9,535 nucleotides of DNA from Candidatus Stygibacter frigidus (lineage in GTDB: Bacteria > Cloacimonadota > Cloacimonadia > Cloacimonadales > TCS61). The notes beneath the pieces are model-generated. The model was given only the letters and a program-made list of their open reading frames with translations. It was not told the DNA's origin and searched no databases. Shown here piece after piece: positions 5,967-9,535 of this stretch. The translations under genes were made by a program, and so were the position numbers. Location of the stretch: positions 1 to 9,535 of the forward strand of contig JAVCCT010000037.1 of NCBI GenBank assembly GCA_030765325.1, given 5' to 3'. Position 1 is the first letter of the stretch, and each line of letters opens with the position of its first letter.

Positions 5967-7574
5967 CTATGGTGCCTGGTAAAGTTTGTCTTCTACGATA
6001 TAACCTTCAGTATTTTCATACCAGTCATTATAGTTTCCACCGCTGCTTTCTGCCCAATCATCAAAATAATTATAGGCATCAATGATCTGAATTCTCTCAA
6101 GAGGATATGTCCATTCTACGGGAAGATTAATAGCCCATGGGAGATTAATAGCTGTTTTATAATAACGGTCGCCAGATCCAAGGTTAGAATCATCATCACC
6201 AGTACCAAACAGGGAACGATCAGCAAGGCTTGTTGGAGGCATATCAGGCAGATGAATTTCTTTTCCAGTTATCTGATCAACTATGATAAAGGGATTATAA
6301 GGTACAGTCCAGGGCAGAGTGCTTTCATCTAATGGTTCTACTAATTTAAGATAAAACTCAAATTCTACAGGGTTTAAATAGGGGTCATTGCTATCAGTAT
6401 TCACGAAGGTGCTGTTTTCCGGTTTTCCCATGATTTCCAGAGCATTGCTAAAGAATTTAATGATCTTTGAGCCATCTCCATTTGTAATAGATGAACCCGA
6501 GAGTTCGGGAGTAAGGGTGATAATATCTATATCAGCATCTAAAAATGGCAATTCAATAGCAAAGCCATTTTCATAAGCAGCACCTGATGCCTTTAATGAG
6601 AAATATCCAAATACCTCATAAAGGTAATCTTCTGAATTATCTACGGTTTCAAAGCGATAGTTGAGAATTACGTCATTGAAATCATAATCTCCCATTTGTG
6701 GCCATTTGTCTTCAAAGGCAAGAGTTCCCATTGCTAAGCTATCATCAGCAACCGGATAGAAATTCCTGAATGCTCTGGTAGGATCTTCGGGGAAATCGTC
6801 ATCATCATCTAGCACTCCATCATAATCGTCATCATCACCATAGCCTCTGGGACATTCATAAGACTCTATGTCCGCCGTGGCGCAGCCATATCCTAAGGTT
6901 CCACTTAGTCTCCATCTAATATAATAATCATCCTCAGTGAATTCTACTGTGAACACATTTTCATGACGTCCTGGATCAAATACAGTAGGCTGTCCCATAA
7001 ATATATTATCAGTATTAATAAATTTATTATCGTAGCCGATTGGTATCTGCTGGGTGACATCATAGTCATTTAAATAGCCAAAGTGAGCCAGATATACTCC
7101 ATCGCCGAAGCTTTCAACGCATTCTAATACAGGGTAAATCTGGTCTTCCCAGACACAGCGTTGCTCTCCGTCTCTTTCTGCTTCTTCTGTTTCCGGATAA
7201 AAATCATGTATTATCTCATTATTCACAATCTGGTAAATTGCTTCCAGATCTTCCACTTCGCTAAAGGCTAATTTCACTTCATTGATATCATTCGGGATGC
7301 TAACAGTGCCCTGATATCCTTCACCAATTTTAACAAGTCCCTTTTTCAGTAAATTATCTTCCAGGTCATAGATGTAGAAAACTCCCGTATAGAAAGCGCG
7401 AAATCTAACTTCTACATCTCTTGAAGTAGTGAAATTGAAATCATCAGCAATAATAAGATCAGTCATATCTTTGGTGTCATTATTGACTGGGTCATTACCT
7501 GTTGAGCAACCGATCATTAATAGGGCGAGAGACATCAGTAGTACACTAAAAAACAAAACAATAAATTTCTTCAT
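5967..7574 (-). CDS. LruC-domain surface lipoprotein
   Basis: The protein has 535 residues. I chose the ATG at 7572-7574 because GGAGG lies at 7583-7587, 8 bases upstream; an in-frame TTG at 7589 overlaps that site and would add only five residues. Residues 1-22 are a lipoprotein signal (MKK plus a hydrophobic core) ending in LMIGC, with C23 as the lipidated cysteine and Ser at +2, so outer-membrane anchoring is likely. A beta-rich N-terminal region begins at ADDFNFTTSRDVEV (43-56). An Asp-rich, thrombospondin-type-3-like calcium-binding stretch follows at 246-264 (DDDYDGVLDDDDDFPED). The LruC domain begins around 272 with MGTLAFEDKWPQMGDYDFND (282-301) and runs to the end, with FGTGDDDS (456-463) and YYKTAINLPWAINLP (471-485) as later landmarks. 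Four further cysteines (C140, C152, C231, C241) could form two disulfides. LruC-domain proteins are known as large exported proteins of spirochaetes, Bacteroidota and others, mostly of unknown role. The gene stands alone, with its own terminator. Confidence 0.88.
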   Translation of the reverse strand: MKKFIVLFFSVLLMSLALLMIGCSTGNDPVNNDTKDMTDLIIADDFNFTTSRDVEVRFRAFYTGVFYIYDLEDNLLKKGLVKIGEGYQGTVSIPNDINEVKLAFSEVEDLEAIYQIVNNEIIHDFYPETEEAERDGEQRCVWEDQIYPVLECVESFGDGVYLAHFGYLNDYDVTQQIPIGYDNKFINTDNIFMGQPTVFDPGRHENVFTVEFTEDDYYIRWRLSGTLGYGCATADIESYECPRGYGDDDDYDGVLDDDDDFPEDPTRAFRNFYPVADDSLAMGTLAFEDKWPQMGDYDFNDVILNYRFETVDNSEDYLYEVFGYFSLKASGAAYENGFAIELPFLDADIDIITLTPELSGSSITNGDGSKIIKFFSNALEIMGKPENSTFVNTDSNDPYLNPVEFEFYLKLVEPLDESTLPWTVPYNPFIIVDQITGKEIHLPDMPPTSLADRSLFGTGDDDSNLGSGDRYYKTAINLPWAINLPVEWTYPLERIQIIDAYNYFDDWAESSGGNYNDWYENTEGYIVEDKLYQAP

Positions 7575-7582
7575 ATTAATTA

Positions 7583-7587
7583 CCTCC
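7583..7587 (-). promoter_or_regulatory. Ribosome binding site fixing the LruC start
   Basis: GGAGG on the minus strand, 8 bases before the ATG at 7572-7574. It overlaps the alternative upstream TTG codon, which argues against that start. Confidence 0.85.
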
Positions 7588-7589
7588 AA

Positions 7590-7781
7590 TTAAACTTAAA
7601 ATCAATTTAAAACTATCAGTAGCAATTTCAGTACCATTTAAAAATAAAATCTCTACATTGTTGTGAAAACAGCACTGTCATTGCATTTTTGCAGAAACAA
7701 TTTCTTCATAATAATATATCCTAAATCAATTACTATAAATAATCCCCGATTTTGGACATATGGTATTCCCATTTTCGGTCA
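7590..7781. other. AT-rich intergenic region between hslV and the LruC gene
   Basis: This 192-base gap must hold the 3' end of the hslV transcript and probably the LruC promoter. An imperfect inverted repeat (CCGATTTTGG and CCATTTTCGG, about 7746-7777, three mismatches in ten) lies just past the hslV stop, but no T-run follows, so I do not call it a terminator. Several TATA-like hexamers occur around 7708-7740; none has a convincing -35. An 18-codon ATG frame in this gap is not supported as a gene. Confidence 0.4.
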
Positions 7782-8315
7782 TTATACTTCTTCAACAACA
7801 ATAGAGTCATTTGTATAAATGCAAATGCCAGCGGCAATCTGCAGGGCTTCACGGGCAATATCTTTAGCAGCCAGATCGCTGAATTTTACCAGGGCTTTAG
7901 CGGCAGCCAGGGCATAATTACCACCTGAGCCAATTGCTACTATGCCTTCATCAGGTTCCAGCACATCACCATTTCCAGTAAGCACCAGCAGGTTTTCTTT
8001 ATCAGCCACGATCATCATGGCTTCCAGGTGGCGCAGCATTTTATCTGAGCGCCATTCTTTGGCAAGTTCCACTGCTGAACGCAGCAGATTGCCTTTATAC
8101 TGTTTCAGTTTTGCTTCGAAATTTTCGGTGAGAGTGAAGGCGTCTGCAGTAGCACCGGCAAAGCCGACCACTACTTTATCCTCATACAACCTTCTGATCT
8201 TTCGGGCAGTGGATTTCATAACCGTGTTACCTAATGTAACCTGACCATCTCCGCCAATGGCAATTTTACCTTTGTGCTTTATTCCGATTATCGTTGTTCC
8301 ATGCATTGAATCCAT
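7782..8315 (-). CDS. hslV: ATP-dependent protease peptidase subunit HslV (ClpQ)
   Basis: The protein has 177 residues, the normal length for HslV, the threonine peptidase that forms a double hexamer and degrades proteins fed to it by the HslU ATPase in the cytoplasm. With the ATG at 8313-8315 the sequence begins MDSMHGTTIIGI; T7 is the catalytic N-terminal threonine after propeptide removal. Counting from that Thr, Asp17 (D23, in IGGDGQVTLGNTVMK) and Lys33 (K39, in TARKIRRLY) are both present, as are the IGSGG loop (128-132) and the ICIYTN stretch near the end. A start at 8441 would add 42 basic, unrelated residues and overlap the upstream gene by 113 bases, so I reject it; ATG at 8306 (MHGTT) is a possible alternative. 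The ribosome binding site (AGGG) is weak. It follows the oxidoreductase gene after 13 bases, so co-transcription is likely. hslU, its usual partner, is not next to it. Confidence 0.96.
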   Translation of the reverse strand: MDSMHGTTIIGIKHKGKIAIGGDGQVTLGNTVMKSTARKIRRLYEDKVVVGFAGATADAFTLTENFEAKLKQYKGNLLRSAVELAKEWRSDKMLRHLEAMMIVADKENLLVLTGNGDVLEPDEGIVAIGSGGNYALAAAKALVKFSDLAAKDIAREALQIAAGICIYTNDSIVVEEV

Positions 8316-8328
8316 ATTTACCCTGTGC

Positions 8329-9535
8329 CTAATTTTTTTTGAGTTTCTCACCCATTTCCTGTTTGGCTTCATGATATTCTGTTTCCGTATTAACTTCCCA
8401 GATATTGGTTTTATCCTTGATACCTTTGGCAATATTATCAACTGCTGTCATAGACGTGAGCATGGAATGATCCTGATTATTATAACGATGCAGACCATTT
8501 CTTCCCACCATATAAAGATTATCAATAGTATCCACGAAATCCCGGATGTGATCAAACTGGTCGTAACTGCCAAAATAGGCGGGATAGGTTTTTGGGGTGC
8601 GGATAACAACCGAATCTAAGACATCTTCCCGATCTATTATGCCGATTTTCACCATTTCATCAATTCCCAGTTGTGCCATTTTTGTGTCTTCCCAGCTCCA
8701 CATTTCATCTGTCTCATTCAGGAAGTATTCCAGACCGATCCAGACGTTATCTTTGTCTGCCACCAGATATGGGCTCCAGTTATTAAACACTTGTACTCTG
8801 CCCACTATCACATCTCGTTCCTGAATATATATCCAGTTATCGGGAACAATATCATTCACTGTCTTAAAAGTACCCTTGTTTTTTACTTTCAATTTCTTCA
8901 GCAGTAATCCTACAGTGATGAAATCGCGATATATCAAACCTTCAGCGACTTCTTTTACTTTCGCAGGAACAGGTTCTCCCATTCCCAGAATCAGGTCTTT
9001 CACTGGCATTGTGGAAAAGTAAAGGTCTCCAGTGACTACTTCTTTTTCGCCTGTATCCGTATCGGTTATCTCAGCGCCAGTGATCTTGCCATTATCATAA
9101 ATAAAACCAGTACAGGTCTTTTTCATATAGAGTTCTGCACCATCTTTCTGCACCATCTCAGCTACGGTTTCCCACATCTGACCAGGTCCATATTTCGGAT
9201 AGGTAAATTGCTCGATCAAAGATGTTTCAGTTCCTTTTTGTCCAATTGATTTATCTTTCTTAAAGATTGAACGCACGGCGTGCAGTATAGCTTTTGAAAT
9301 GGAAAGTCCTTTCACTCTCTGAGCTCCCCATTCAGGGCTAATATTATCTGGTGTGACACCCCATACTTTGGTGGTATAATCCCGAAAGAAAGTATTATAT
9401 AGCTCTTTACCAAAGCGGTTTATATAGAAATCTTCTAAGGATTTTTCTTTGCGAATAGGGAAAAGGCGTATCCAAAAATAAGTAATCCCAATTTTGATGC
9501 AGCGGATTATACCCAGATTAAGGATTGTTTCCATA
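8329..9535 (-). CDS. FAD-dependent amine-oxidase-type oxidoreductase (N-terminus beyond window)
   Basis: The frame stays open to the right edge and codes for at least 401 residues. The ATG at 9532-9534 is very likely internal, because the family's N-terminal GxGxxG FAD-binding Rossmann motif is absent; roughly 100 residues should lie beyond position 9535. Recognisable segments are SLEDFYINRFGKELYNTFFR (about 32-51), YTTKVWGVTPDNISPEWGAQR (53-73), FTYPKYGPGQMWE (110-122) and, near the C-terminus, NLYMVGRNGLHRYNNQDHS (339-357), which would contact the flavin. This pattern belongs to the NAD(P)-binding, amine-oxidase-like group that includes UDP-galactopyranose-mutase-like and protoporphyrinogen-oxidase-like proteins and often sits in polysaccharide gene clusters. 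The substrate is not assignable. A sugar-related role would need support from genes right of the window. Confidence 0.85.
   Translation of the reverse strand, partial: METILNLGIIRCIKIGITYFWIRLFPIRKEKSLEDFYINRFGKELYNTFFRDYTTKVWGVTPDNISPEWGAQRVKGLSISKAILHAVRSIFKKDKSIGQKGTETSLIEQFTYPKYGPGQMWETVAEMVQKDGAELYMKKTCTGFIYDNGKITGAEITDTDTGEKEVVTGDLYFSTMPVKDLILGMGEPVPAKVKEVAEGLIYRDFITVGLLLKKLKVKNKGTFKTVNDIVPDNWIYIQERDVIVGRVQVFNNWSPYLVADKDNVWIGLEYFLNETDEMWSWEDTKMAQLGIDEMVKIGIIDREDVLDSVVIRTPKTYPAYFGSYDQFDHIRDFVDTIDNLYMVGRNGLHRYNNQDHSMLTSMTAVDNIAKGIKDKTNIWEVNTETEYHEAKQEMGEKLKKN

Noticed and set aside
7660..7720. An 18-codon minus-strand ATG frame (MKKLFLQKCND...) in the hslV-LruC gap
   Set aside because: It is very short, has no ribosome binding site at normal spacing, and has no recognisable product.
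7746..7777. Imperfect inverted repeat after hslV as a terminator
   Set aside because: Three of ten arm positions mismatch and there is no T-run on the minus strand.
1..9535. Defence system, CRISPR array, phage or transposon cargo
   Set aside because: I saw no regularly spaced repeats, nuclease, transposase, integrase or toxin-antitoxin pair. The genes look like ordinary chromosomal metabolism, transport, proteolysis and surface proteins.

Overview
All eight genes in this window lie on the minus strand, so transcription runs from the right end toward the left. The DNA is AT-rich. A single-subunit-type HslV peptidase, an LruC-domain surface lipoprotein and a dispersed-looking GC-rich hairpin together suggest a Gram-negative bacterium of the Fibrobacterota-Chlorobiota-Bacteroidota (FCB) assemblage. 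Candidatus Cloacimonadota is my best guess. This rests on general resemblance, not a search, so treat it as tentative.

Right end (about 7780-9535): a 5'-truncated FAD-dependent amine-oxidase-type oxidoreductase is followed 13 bases later by hslV, the proteolytic half of the HslUV protease. The two look co-transcribed. No hslU follows. The next gene (5967-7574) is a secreted lipoprotein with a calcium-binding-like Asp-rich stretch and an LruC domain, closed by a strong intrinsic terminator (5903-5944).

Middle (2854-5823): a tight three-gene operon. It encodes a DUF134/UPF0251 DNA-binding protein with a zinc ribbon, an Fsr-like MFS transporter whose start overlaps the regulator's stop, and a single-cysteine NADH-oxidase/CoA-disulfide-reductase-type flavoprotein that begins with GTG two bases after the transporter's stop. 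A perfect 14-bp palindrome lies between the candidate promoter and the ribosome binding site of the DUF134 gene and is a good candidate operator. My inference is a self-regulated transport-plus-redox module whose signal and substrate are unknown. The operon is followed by a perfect 9-bp-stem hairpin that looks like a dispersed REP-type element.

Left end (1-2649): a 574-residue SWIM zinc-finger protein of unknown role, then the N-terminal part of an exported protein with an ABC-transporter-substrate-binding-like sensor domain. The latter runs off the left edge and could be a sensor kinase, a diguanylate cyclase or a plain binding protein.

I found no RNA genes, CRISPR array, insertion sequence, transposase or phage genes. 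The intergenic gaps are all under 300 bases.
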